The position numbers and the translations under genes are program-made. The notes under the pieces are model-generated. The model was given only the letters and a program-made list of their open reading frames with translations. It was not told where the DNA came from and made no database searches. From the NCBI GenBank assembly GCA_021234155.1, contig JAJEKV010000001.1, forward strand, positions 38,612,826-38,676,825: a stretch of DNA of 64,000 nucleotides, written 5' to 3'. Origin of the DNA: Isoetes taiwanensis. Its lineage: Eukaryota; Streptophyta; Lycopodiopsida; Isoetales; Isoetaceae. Below are positions 34,480-46,121 of this stretch, piece after piece. Position 1 is the first letter of the stretch. Every line of letters begins with the position of its first letter.

Positions 34480-34800
34480 ACCATTAAGTTGTTGCTGTCA
34501 TTTTAAAGTTCGTAAAACTTTTGTCGACCTGTTTTAACAAATCAGATATGTCTCTAGTCAGAATCATGTCATCGACATAGACTACTATGTTGCGTATGTT
34601 AGTCCGTTTTGTTTGTAGTAAGTTTTAAATCCCTGTGACAATGCATACTTGTTGTTTTTGATGTGCCAACAACTTGGAGTTTGCTTGAGCTCTCATAACA
34701 AGCCTGTCTGATAAAGCCAATTTGGTTGTTTTCATGTATATCTGCACTTGAAGGTAACCATTCAATATAGACTTTAAATTTAACTGCAGAAGTAGCAAAG
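34480..34800 (-). mobile_element. Copia reverse transcriptase scrap
   Basis: The minus strand reads NIVVYVDDMILTRDISDL, the Copia catalytic YVDD block with its conserved lead-in, preceded upstream by a decayed RT stretch. It is short, broken, and joined directly to the SRP72 pseudogene region. Confidence 0.75.
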
Positions 34801-34829
34801 GAGCAACAGTGCCTCATGAGATCATTGGC

Positions 34830-35940
34830 GGCTCAGACGTTAATTATCCAGGTAGCAGATCCTGATCTTTGGCAGACGTGTAAGAGAGTTGGACACTATC
34901 AGCAGAGGGAACATTCAATTACATAACACAAGAGGTTCTTCCAGCCTTGTCTTCAGTCAATATCCCCAGAAGATCTGCTAGAATTCAGGCAAAATTGCTG
35001 CTTCTCAAAGGAAGAACAAGAAAAGTCGCCGGTGAATTTCAAGAGTTAAATTCTGGTAAGAATTGTATTTTAGGGTGCCCAACACTTCATTTTGGATTGA
35101 GTGTGTTGCCAATTCAGATTTCGTATTCTGACTAATGATACCAATATTTTTCTTCAAGGCCTATGCAGTCAGAAGATGGGGCAAACATGATCAAGCACAT
35201 AATTCTGGGAGCCTAAATCGATACCACACATGGATTAATTTTATACACAGTAGAAGTAAAATAGTTCAGTCCATTTTGTATGAGGGCAACAAACCTTTTT
35301 TTATCAAAGTTTAAAAAGATTGTCTTTCATGAAAATCAGAGAAGTGTTAGAGCTGAAAGGATATACCGATTCGTCAAAATTTTCAGCCAAAAAATGAATA
35401 CTTTATCTAATGGCAAGCAGTATGTCTGCATTTCATGTTTATCCTCCAGTGTCGAAAGCAGAAAACTATTTGAGCTGAATGATATACTTGATTTCCGTTA
35501 CAGAAAAATTTGGAAGAAGTAGAATTCTTCTTCAGATGTTACAGCCAGCAAATAAATAATTATAAATAATGTTTAGCAGTATGCTGCGTTTCATGATTAT
35601 TGTTTGATAACTGTTTATAATTTTTGTCAAACGGTCCAAAAATTGGTACATAAGATTTGAATCTTAATTTGCCTCATCCCCCAAACAGCAAAATACATGC
35701 CTTGTGAAGGGTTTTGTGGCCTGCCAACAATGTACGTCCCGAGAATGCATTCCCTTCAAGTCTAGCGATGTACTAAGCATTTAGGCCCAGCAAGTCCGAA
35801 GCTCTTGCACCTTACCATAGAAAATAGGGTAGGATGAAAGAAATTAGAAAGCATTGAAACATGTCCAACCTAATTAGCCAAACATTTGAGCTGGAGATGC
35901 TTTCTAATTGATACTCACTAATCAGCATCTTCAGCTCCGG
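34830..35940. other. No recognisable gene
   Basis: Contains an open stretch near 34947-35055 (SVNIPRRSARIQAKLL, ending at a GT donor) that could be another decayed exon, and AT-rich sequence after it. I cannot assign either. Confidence 0.35.
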
Positions 35941-35948
35941 CGAAAGGC

Positions 35949-38020
35949 TTAAAATCTACGATCCATGTCCTCCCAATTGTCCCATATAGGACCCCTCCAA
36001 GGACCATATATGTTTTGCATTTCTGCCTCCAAGTCACTCTCAAGATCCACCTGATTAAACTGGAGATAGGTATAAGTCAAAGAATATGAAGCATAAGCAA
36101 GAGAGACAAGTATGGGAAGAAAAAGTGAATTGGTGTGGGTTTGAGGAACTTGCACATGTTGGTAGCACATATAGCTACAACTATGTCTATGCAAGTAGGT
36201 TTGAGGAATAGATTTACGTTTGGTTGCGGTGAGAATGGTAGCAAAGGGGGAAAAGGTTGCTGCCACAACAGTGGCGAGCCTAAGTCATGGGGTTGGGCAT
36301 ATGCTGGGTGCGTGGCTACAGAGGCAATTGGGTCACCATATAACTGCTGTTGAACTGCATCACGTTCAGGTGTAGGTTGGCGCGGCCTCGATGCCTCAAA
36401 GCGTGCAATACTCTCCATTTCTTCTTGGGTATACCTTTCAGGGGACCATGCTATGTAGGTGGGAAATGGGACAGGTCCCTCAATGGTTGAAGCCCAATGA
36501 AAAGGAGATGCATTCTGAGGCATTGGACTTCCAATCAAGGGGCTAGGAGACCTAGAAAAGCTCCACTTCGGACTGGGGTAGTAAGGAATTGGGCTGGGGC
36601 TCCTAAAGATGGTGAGGCCAAGGCTAGGGCTAGGGCTAGGGCTAGGGCTCCTAGGGGGTCGAGGGGGAGGGCTGGGACTATGGGGAAAACTCGGGGCAAC
36701 ACGAGGGCTTCTAGGAAGGATAGGAACTGAAGGGCTTCTTCGTAGAGGAGATCGATACGGTGAAGGTGGCGGCGGAATATTCCCAATTTGATCCCGGCCA
36801 TAGGTTGAAGCCAATCTGGTAGATCTTCTGGGACGAGAAGGTCCAGCAATATTGGACGACGAGGATGCAGCGAAATCGGACGGTCCGTATGCAGCGAAAT
36901 CCGACGGCCTGCATGCTCCGGGATCTTCCTCCTCGTCTATAACAAAAAGAGAAGAAATAGAGGTGCTAGATTCCCGTTCTTCCTCTCTAGGAGGAGATCT
37001 GATTCTGAGTTGGGGAGTTCTGATTGCTGATTCCGACACTCTTCTTCTCTTCTGGGGCCTTGATTCAATACCTAATCCGCTGTTGGGTCCATAAAATCTG
37101 GCTCTAAATGCCGCGGTTCTCTGCGGCAAAGGAAATCTCAATTGGGCGCATAATTTGGCTTCTTCCTGTTCAATTTCGCCGTAGAGCCGATCTGCAAGCT
37201 CGATATTAGTTACCATTTGCCTTTGCGTGACAGGTCTCGGCCCGGCACGGCGGCCTGGTTCCTGATGTGCCTTCATAAGGATTATTAAAGCAGGGCCGAT
37301 CATGGTCTGTTTATATCGTTTTCCCACTGTATTCTTAATTTTGGCCCGCAGATCTTCTCCATATATACTTGCCCAATTGAAAAATGGAAGCCCGTGATTT
37401 GCCAAGCTTCTAAGCTCATGGATTACCCTTCTTACTGTCACCACCGGAGCATAATGCTCTTGAACTTTAGAATCCAATACTGCTGTTAGAAATTTAAGCA
37501 CCCATTCATACCGATCCTTGTAATCTTCCTTCATCTTCTTGATGTTATAGCCTTGCTGGGTAGAAAATGCATCGTCATTGAACATGATTTTGGTTTGGGG
37601 ATCTTCAGCAGAGGAAAGATGGCGTTTTCCGGCAGCCCAAGGTCCGAATTTTGCCTTATCCTTGGCCGGGATTGCATTCTGGCCTTCGTTTCGGATGCGG
37701 AAAACCTCGGAGATGGTGTCGTCTGATACATAAACCACAGTTCCGTCGGATAGTCGGGAACACATGGCTTCGTCCTGCCATCCTCGAAGAAAATCGACGC
37801 ATCTGATCCTGGAATTTTCATCCACTTCTTCATACCATTCCTCCAGATTGCTCATTTGTAGCAGGCCCATCAGATCTAGAAGCTCCGTTGCGTCTGAACT
37901 CCGGTAAGGGGTCAATTGGGTGCTTCTTAACCATCGCACATCGTCGAATTCTCCTCGATTTCCTCGGTTTCCTCTCTGATTTCTGTTTGATGGAACCGGA
38001 TTTCGGTTCCGGGGCGGCAT
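35949..38020 (-). CDS. Unknown two-exon protein with Pro/Ser-rich C-terminal half
   Basis: Exon 1 spans 36218-38020 and exon 2 35949-36051, joined in phase 0 (GT at 36216-36217, AG at 36052-36053), giving about 634 residues without a stop. The start is MPPRNRNPVPSNRNQRG (Arg/Asn-rich). A globular part of about 280 residues follows, with EEWYEEVDENSRIRCVDFL, VVYVSDDTISEVFRI and HGLPFFNWASIYGEDL. The second half is low complexity: RSTRLA, then repeated SPSP and PRSP motifs encoded by a GGGCTA tandem near 36617-36645. The last exon is acidic and aromatic (MQNIYGPWRGPIWDNW). The globular part vaguely recalls proteins carried by plant transposons, but I cannot name it. Three evenly spaced GCCACGTC motifs lie upstream (38123-38169). 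It is the most intact unknown gene here; an open frame this long with a plausible splice argues for selection or recent origin. Confidence 0.6.
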
Positions 38021-38122
38021 GCCCTCTCCCTTCTCCTTACACCGATTCAATGTGTTGTTCTTCCGTCCAGCAGCTTCGCCATTCAGGTCACGTCTTTTTG
38101 CGCCGGTGGTGTCCACCTAGGC

Positions 38123-38169
38123 GCCACGTCATTCTCCAGTGCCACGTCTACTATACCTCCTGCCACGTC
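38123..38169. promoter_or_regulatory. Three ACGT-core motifs upstream of the unknown gene
   Basis: GCCACGTC occurs at about 38123, 38141 and 38162, roughly 18-21 bp apart, 100-150 bp upstream of the start codon of the minus-strand gene. ACGT-core boxes bind plant bZIP factors. Functional meaning is inferred from spacing and position only. Confidence 0.4.
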
Positions 38170-38449
38170 GGACATCCATCTACCTCAAAAACAATTTTAG
38201 CGTACGTGCAGACCAAATAGGGGAGGGTGCCCTTCTTCCGCCCAACGCCCATTTTTCGTCCATTTTTTGCCCTTCCTTCGCCCACCCTTTGCCCTTTTTA
38301 CGCCCACCTATTTCCTCCATTTGGACCTCCGACGCTTGGCGACAGAGCAGATTTTGGCGACAGGGCAGTAGTTCCGGTAGGCTATGGATGCGATGGAGCA
38401 GCAGAGAGGAGCTCCTCTTAAGGTTGCCATCAGGTTTGTTTTTCTTCTA

Positions 38450-41090
38450 GGATTGCTTCATCACACCGGCTTTCTTGTGTACTCCTCCAAAGACACTTGG
38501 TTATATGAATATCCTTGTTTTTCCCTTGTACCAGCTTCATCATCAATCGAATAGTTATTCTTGATCTATACTCTTACCACAACCGAGCTTGCTAAGAAGA
38601 CCTCTGTTTTTTTTTCTCTATCATCTCAACAATTCATCATTGATCTTTTTGCGCTAACATAGGTACCAGCCCTTGGCTTATCCGGTCCTCTGTCCTTTTA
38701 TCTATTACCTCGGCGGTGCATCATGATCGCCGGATAAAAAATACATATTGATCCTCATTGCTCGTAGTCCGGTTCTCAAAAATTGTCGAGGTTGATTTAG
38801 TTGTCGATGTGGAATCACGGAGCACAAAGTGACACTCGGTTGACTAAGGCCTGACTACTAGATTTGTGTAGAATGAATAGTAAGACCCGGCAAAGATAGA
38901 AATGACCCAAGCAAGCATAAAGAAATTTACATTTACATCTCCAAGTTTTGAAGCTTTTAGCGGTGTTGAAGATAGTGTTCTTTACCAATTCGGATAATGA
39001 TAAAGACTCAAATGACGATTTATAGCTCAATCGGGTAATTGAACCTTCTACTCCAATGCATTTTGGTTTGTTACATCTTTGAGATATGTATGAGATATAT
39101 CTTTAGACAAGCTGGGCATCTGATTGAATAGAGGACATCAAAAAGCTTGTGCCAATATTACGTTTGCAAGGTTGGAATCGTACATCCACCTCCTAATCTT
39201 CAAGAAAGATTTGCAACACAACCTTGCATGTTTTTTTCTTGATTTTTTTCTTCAATCCTTTACGTTAGATCCATCACGACTTCATGCATTGTTTTGTTGG
39301 TTGCATTCTATTTTTAGGCTTGAATCGACATTGGTTTCGACGATTTACGGCCTTTGAAGGTATCCAAGCCCTTCAAGCGGATCGGATAAGTAATAGATAA
39401 TTTGAAACTTCGGACTTTTGATGGTTTCTTTTCACCTTTGTACATTTTGCAAAGTGTAGTATGCCACTACATGATGTGGTATTTGATACCAACCCTTTGC
39501 AAAATGTTATGACATGGAATTCGATTGATTTTGATATGTACATCGTGGAAAGTTAGAAGAAGCCTAGAAGCTACTTCAACAGATGCCTCAGTTTAGTTTC
39601 ATGGGATTCTATTATTGCGGCATATGCACAAAGATGGGTTGGAAAAGCACGCCCTTTATAACTTCCGGCTAATGCAAGCGAAGGGTTTTTGCGGACACCA
39701 TTACATGTGCCACTCATGCCGCGACTAGCAAGAGGGAAAACAAAGTGCGTGCCCTTTCGTTAAGATGAATTCTAAACTTGACTGTTCTAGAAAGGTGCCA
39801 GCACAAGGACAGCCATGGTGTCATATTGTGCAGTGCATAAGGTATGCAAACAAGTTGGAGTCCTACTATATTACCATGGCAACAGCAATGAACCATCTGC
39901 ATAGCATAAGAAGAGACAGAATGGATCAACAAAGAAGTACACAAGTAAATGAGACCCTTAATCTACTGCAAGCAACCTGTATAATTGGTTGCCGAGTTGA
40001 TAGGATACAACACAACTTTTACTAAAAGTCCAGAAAGCTCCAATGAGGTTCATTAATACATAACTGATGATCAACTCTGCACGTTAAGTTCTCACTTATC
40101 AAATTCCTTAGGTCTTCGTTAGATAGTTAAGTTCTCACTTATCAAATTCCTTAGCTCTTCGTTAGATAGATAACTGGAACAATACTCAAATACATCAAGA
40201 TATGTTGTTTGGATGGTTTACACTGTGTTAACCTTAGACCATGAAGGTTGGAAACCTTAGAGTTATGGTGGAGATTTAGGGCCATGCCAGGCTTCTAGAA
40301 TAGTGTGAGACATATATCTATAAAAAAAAGTTGATGTATAATTAGTGTTGCCTCGCAAGTAGATAGTTGGCTCTTGAAGGTTCTAATGTAGTCCATTCAA
40401 GGTCCCATGTGGTCCATTGGAAGGTACTTAGTGGTCCATTAAAGGGCACTTTGTGGTCCATTGAAGGGCACATGTGGTCTATTGGGGTTAAATTAGCCCC
40501 CTGACTTAAAACCTTCCTAGCCAACTCCAAATTTATCGAAAACTCTGTTGTATGGGATCAATTGAAACCTAAGAACTCAAACTTCAATATGGTATGTTAA
40601 AAAGAGGACTTAAAAAAAAAAAAATTGTCCATCATAATAAAATATGTTTCTTTAAGTGGGCGCTTCATGGGCACCCTCCCCTAGGTCTATTTGACAAATT
40701 TGCAATGTTGATCTATGGAATTGATGGAATGGAAGTAAATATGCAATGTTGATCTATGGAATTGATGGAAGTAAAATGTAATGCATTCACTCTAAGCCAA
40801 ATTAGTATTGTGCACGTATGTCATTGTAGAACTCACAATGAAATATAGTACGTGCATTATCTTCAACTACCCCCGGAGCTCAAACTAGAGAAGCAGCATG
40901 TTTTCCCCTCTTGTGACAGTTCATGTGAAGTGTTGATTGCTTGAGCTACCAACATGCTCATGGCCCGTGCTGCTGCTTGTACCTCAAGTGGGAAACATCC
41001 ACACTTTGGGGAGGTATTATACCACTGACTAAATAGAAATATTTTGAAGCTCTATAATTCACACCCATACAATGCTACAAGCACAACTAG
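38450..41090. other. Intergenic, with two small tandem repeats
   Basis: No gene seen. A 44-bp unit beginning GTTAAGTTCTCACTTATC is repeated in tandem at 40084-40171. A unit of about 25 bp containing GTGGTCCATTGAAGGGCAC is repeated about five times at 40380-40482. Confidence 0.6.
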
Positions 41091-41099
41091 TAAGTCGAA

Positions 41100-41320
41100 A
41101 AGGAATTTGGATCTGCCGACATTTATTGATCATGGCATAAAGCACTTTGGATCTAGCAATGAATCGTAGGTCCACACCTTGCAACCATGATCAAGTGCGT
41201 TTGATTTTCACCTCCAAGTACTTGTAAGATTCCACGTGTTTTATCACATGTTCAATATAATGATTGATGGAAGTACCAAACACCATTACCTTTGTCTTCG
41301 TCTCTTTTAGCCTCTAACCT
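41100..41320 (-). mobile_element. LINE reverse transcriptase scrap
   Basis: The minus strand reads TKTKVMVFGTS, a short gap, then HVESYKYLEVKI. This is the KTKVMVF...YKYLGV block that follows the catalytic motif in plant LINE RT. A stop follows. Only about 70 residues are recognisable. Confidence 0.65.
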
Positions 41321-41530
41321 TTTTGCCCTAGAGGGCAAACCCACGCTGCTGTGCTGTGCTGGGTGGAAATATCTTCGGCTACCCATGTATATCCTGGTAT
41401 ATGCTCGAATATTCTTAGAAATTGCCCTTAGCCTGCAATTGGAGGTAATTTGATGTTGGAAGCCTGCTACGTTATCGAGCTAGGTCAGGCATCCATGCCA
41501 TGGCTATGGGTACTCCAGGTCCCTTTAAAA

Positions 41531-42003
41531 TTGTAAGAGAGATTTGGAAAGAAAATTATGTGCTTTCCCTGTTACTATTGTTCTATCTTGGTTTATTCAA
41601 CCCAATTCCAGGCTTTTTTCTACAATCGCTCTTTTCTTTACCTTGTTGGTGGTTAAGGAGTTGACAAGTATTTCAAGAGCTGTGTATGCTACATTTTCTA
41701 CGGTTCCTAAAATTCTTATAGAGTATGGCGAGTGAGCTCTTTTCACAAGGGCCACAGATGAATCTTCTTTAATTTTGGGGATGTAAACCCCTGTCCTTGA
41801 AATTGTAAGAGAGTTTTTGAAGGAAAACTATGTGTCTTTCCCCGTTACTATCGCTCTATCTTGCTTTATTCAACCCTATCTAGGCGTGTTTCTACGATCG
41901 CTCTTTTCTTTATCTTTTTGCCGGTTAAGGAATCGGCAAGTATCAAGAGCCATATATGCTACATTTTTTAGGGTTCCTAAGATTCTTATAGAGTATAGTA
42001 TGG
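41531..42003 (+). repeat. Diverged tandem duplication, about 200-bp units
   Basis: Units 41531-41737 and 41804-42003, period about 272 bp. They share AATTGTAAGAGAG, TTATTCAACCC and ATTCTTATAGAGTAT with scattered differences. No stable coding frame. Confidence 0.8.
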
Positions 42004-42653
42004 TGGTGTGATTTTGTCATAGGAGCCCTAGATGGATCGACTTTATTTTTGGGAATCCACTGATAGACCAAACACCTTACTACTATTCCTTATACATTTT
42101 AATGAAACAGTTTAAGCTAGAAAAGGGAATTGAAACCCTGACTCCTTGGCTTCCTGGCTCACAGCCAACTGTCTAACTAATAAACCAATTCAATCTAAGT
42201 GTTTTAACTTACACGCCTTAGGATATTATTCTAACGTGAGGACTCTTCTAGTATCTTTGAACCTTCAATGCATTCATTGCATTCATGTACTCTCGTGTTG
42301 CCATGTGCTTCACCCTCATCCATCGAGTTATGGTGAATGTCATCTTTAGTATGTTCATACATGAATGGATGCTCTTGTATAAATAATTACTTATTATATG
42401 GCCAGAGCATGAGAGATACGCACGCTATAGCATACCAGCAACCGAGTTGTTGGAGGTATTGCAAATTGCAAACTTGGAACAATCTTAAGTTTAACAAACA
42501 AAAAGAATCTCCAGCAAAATTTCAAAGAGCCAGTAGAAATTGGGGCAAAAATAGATCATTTGCTTAAAAGTGGTTTAACTTGATGAGGAATTTGTGTATA
42601 TGGAAGGATGACATTGAGATCCCCAAAAGCTCTCCAAAACCCCTTTAACTGCC

Positions 42654-43610
42654 ATGGCAACGTTCAAGCTCACCAAGAGTGTGGAGACATATTCTATACA
42701 CCAACTTTATGCATTCACAGACTATGCACCCCCAGAGTATATGGAGCCTTTTCTGAATGGATTAGTGGGGAGATTTATGGCCAGTAATGCATTGCATTGG
42801 CCTATATTCCCTCTCCCCTCCCAAGTCCTTATCAGGCTAAATAACTGATGCGTGAACTATACCATGCCTAACTATGACAATGGCACAAGAACCATATAGC
42901 AAGTGCCACATATGTAATTTTGTAGTCCAGGTGAGATTAACTAGAGGGAAGCTCGCCGGCTTATGAAGTTAGTGGAGGAATAAGATAAGGCGCAAAGATA
43001 TAGGAGGCCCCTAACAGAAGAGGGCGTGAATACATCTATTTTAGAAAGGGAGAACATTTCAATGTATCTGAGTTCACACGGGGTAGAAACAAACATGCCT
43101 TTCTAAAGGACAACATTCCTCTGAGTTATTCTACATGACTCCTAGAATATTAATAAAGACATGTGTGCCAATGCAAAATAGTATGAGATCAAGCGGACAA
43201 AAAGGGATACCGTCCAGCATCATAGAAGCGAAGATCGTGTTAAGCATCAAAAGGATGTAAATGCACCAAAGGGAGCACGAGTAAGGAAGAGCAAGATCAC
43301 ACCTAAGAAGCCTTTTTGCGAAACTTGATGCTATAGGGCGAAAAATCGCTCAATGATTGCAGAATTTCAGTTTAAAATTATTCAACATATTCAAAGGCAA
43401 AAATGTTGAGACCCAAAGAAAAGAAAAATAGGAAACTCATTAGAGAGGTGACCCAAGAATTTATGAATGACATACGCTTCCAAGGCATAGCAATGCTTGT
43501 AATTTAGGAGGCAATAGAGGAATATCTAGTAGCATTAATGGATGACACTAAGGATATGCAACTAGTTCGACCTATTAAAGGCCAATGACATTAACGCATG
43601 GTAGTATAAT
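42654..43610 (+). pseudogene. Second copy of unit-A plus H3-fold, decayed
   Basis: Starts MATFKLTKSVETYSIHQLY. It is open to 42848, then continues across frames with EARRLMKLVEE near 42.95 kb and RREYIYFRKGEHFNVSEF near 43.03 kb, matching in order the unit-A domain of 29.6-30.1 kb. About 200 bp on, same strand, histone H3 traces appear: KSKITPKKP (tail), a degraded first helix, then LIREVTQEFMNDIRFQGIAM, a stop, EAIEEYLVALMDDTKD and RPIKGQ. These correspond to the H3 alpha-2 and alpha-3 segments. The Gln-rich part of the other copy is not evident. It has stops and frameshifts throughout, so it is dead. Its value is that it repeats the domain order independently. Confidence 0.65.
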
Positions 43611-43659
43611 CTATCTTTTGTTAATGAAAAAGAAAAGTTTTGCTAGAGGAGTGGTTATT

Positions 43660-45900
43660 TCAACTACATCATACTAATGGGGAGAGGCCTTGACCCACAC
43701 TTCAAATCGCGAGGGAGATAAGCATCGAAAAGTGAAAGTGGATCTTGAGAATAAAATAGCCACACCATCTGCAAATGGATCAATGTGTTTGGCAAATCAT
43801 ATGACCCGCATATTCCTGTTAGTTGTTTGTGAAATCTAAGCTTTGGCTTTCTTGTATAGAAATTCTCAGCCCAAGAGAAGGCAACTTGATGAATGCTCCA
43901 TGATTTATTTTGTGCGACCGGAAATAGAATATTTCGAGGCACGCCATCATAGTTCTTGTAAAAAGGGAGTTCTTGCCTTGGACATGAGTCGCATTATAGA
44001 TGGGTATGAAGTGGTTAACGGCCGCATCATTAGCAATAATATTCCCAAAGCCAATTACAGCGGCAACATCTACTTGTGTTAGCCCAGGTGTAGCTCTTCT
44101 TAAGCATAGGAAGATGCCTGAGTCTCGTCCATAAGAGGAGCAAACGATACAACCAAGTCCCAAAAAGACAATTTAAATTAATTGTAATAGTTACCTTTTC
44201 CTAATAGAATGGAAAAATATACTATATCTGTTTTAATTTAAGTCAAGTCTGCATGTAGCTCAGAAATGATGGTTCATATATCAATATTAAGATACAATAG
44301 CTATGTAAAATGGAACTGGGTAATCATGACCCTAGAAGTGAAATTGAAGCTGAGTTTCATATTTGTTTGCTGCAATCGAAGCAAAAAATGCAAACACTCA
44401 GACCCACGGCCTTGTTCCCCAAGAATCACGGGTTTATTAGAAGCTAAGACCCACAAGTCTAAGTCTAGATCAATAGTTCTAGTCGATGGATCTATCGGAA
44501 ACAAGCAAGACTGCAAGCTTAATGTGGAAATTAAACTACCAGGTGCCATGCGATCTTACTGTCGTGGCATTGAGTTCTTAGCGGCTAAAGTAGATTGTTA
44601 TCAGTGGAGACTCGCTCTCACAGTACCATATGATACATGTATAACTGTAACAAGTAAAAAAGTTAATCCAATTATTGTTATGAACATATGGGGCAAGCCA
44701 CTTAGGCAAATACAAAAGGTAAGAAAAATTCCAAGCCAAGGAATTAAATTCCTTACTAAAGCATATCAGGTTCCAAGGGACGGTTTATTCGTTGGCCAGT
44801 TGTGTGAGGCTATGGTAATATGAATTCCTACCTTGATCTCTGGCTAATATACATGGATGCGGGTGGACGAAAGGCCTTCGTGAGCCAGCCAGTTATCATC
44901 CAGGCCGCCCTTAGCAGGGCAAGGGCCCTAATGTACAGAAACATTAGGAGGTACGATTTGTTGTGGCGCATGGAGATAAATGGCCACCTAAAGGATTGTT
45001 GATGGATTACGAACTATTGATTTTATTGTTATTATTATTGTTATTGTTATTGTGAACCGTGAATGGCATGTTCTATACTATGGTCTATTCTGAAGACCTA
45101 TTATGGTTTTGTGATATTTTGAATGTGACATTAATGTCCTGGTGAAGAGGCTGTTTACGATAAAAATGGAGATGAGGCGTAGATCTCGTGCAATTGTTGT
45201 GTGCATTTGCAGGTGAGAATATGGATCTTTGGAGCATCGAGCAAGGATGCCAGGTATAGTTTCAATTTTAAAGCTTGGTGGCAACACTCAGGTTCGATTC
45301 TCAAGGAGCTTATTCAAGTTCATAGCTGCAGAATAAGGTGTTAAATAACAACTGATTCCAATTCTATAGAATAACATGTTGAATAGCAATTTATTACAAG
45401 GGATGTGCTACTATATTTCTGTTTGCATTTATATGTGTTAAAATCTATAGTGTGTGAAGAATATGGATGGAATTCTAGTAGGTATGGGTATCCATCATGT
45501 ATTCATGTATTAATTTAGATGGACCATTGTGTATTCATATAATAAGTTTATTTTTATGGCGTATTTTTATACTATTGTTGGTGTTTCAAATTTAGAGTTT
45601 CCATCATAGTGGCTAGTATTTAGTCTCACGTGGAATATTGCAGTTTGTTCCTGGTCCGAAGGGCCAGGATTTAGCTATAAGGTGGATATATGAGAATTCA
45701 ACGTTTGTGGTACTGGAATTTTTTAAGATGCCTCGGGCATAGTAGATTTGCATCAAATTGTTTTCTCTACTAATACATTCAAGTTGAAGTCAAAACGCTT
45801 TCCAAGGAACTTACTAGAGATTTTATAACACAACCTAAAGTTGTGAAGCCAAGCCTAGCTGCTAACGCCGATGTAGTACTCCAAACTATCTCTGACATAT
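43660..45900. other. Unassigned region with open frames
   Basis: Open frames of 60-185 codons occur on both strands: 43819-44163 minus, with DVAAVIGFGNIIANDAAVNH; 44266-44823 plus, with LNVEIKLPGAMRSYC and IIVMNIWGKPLRQI; 44820-45002 plus, with IIQAALSRARALMYRNIRR. The two plus frames nearly abut (stop and ATG overlap near 44820), so they might be one damaged gene. I recognise no family and would not annotate a function. Confidence 0.35.
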
Positions 45901-45920
45901 AATTATAATAGGGTAGATTC

Positions 45921-46063
45921 TAGAATGTTCTATAATTAGACATATTTCAATGGTGCATGCAACAGGGAAGCCTAGAAGATTCCAAGAGGATGGAGTGTTT
46001 CTAGAAGCTGTTCTGGGGCGCCTTCTCGAATGATCCAGAGAGGTCTTTGTCTTCGTATAAAAG
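45921..46063 (+). promoter_or_regulatory. Heat-shock-element-rich promoter with TATA box
   Basis: Four heat-shock-element cores (GAAnnTTC or TTCnnGAA) occur at about 45922-45929, 45975-45982, 45999-46006 and 46023-46030. The last three are spaced about 24 bp apart. A TATAAAAG box at 46056-46063 follows, and an ATG at 46122. This is the textbook arrangement of a heat-inducible plant promoter. Some heat-activated retrotransposon LTRs look the same, so a mobile origin is possible. Confidence 0.65.
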
Positions 46064-46121
46064 GGAGGAGGAGGCGTCAGTCCAACCTATAGCGGCTGTG
46101 CAGCGGTTGGAGGTTTAGAAG

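Noticed and set aside
36617-36645. Tandem GGGCTA resembling interstitial telomere repeat
   Set aside because: The plant telomere unit is TTTAGGG; this hexamer encodes the Ser-Pro repeat of the minus-strand gene.
36135-37094. Plus-strand frames rich in Gly, Arg and Ala
   Set aside because: They are antisense shadows of the Pro/Ser-rich half of the minus-strand gene at 35.9-38.0 kb.
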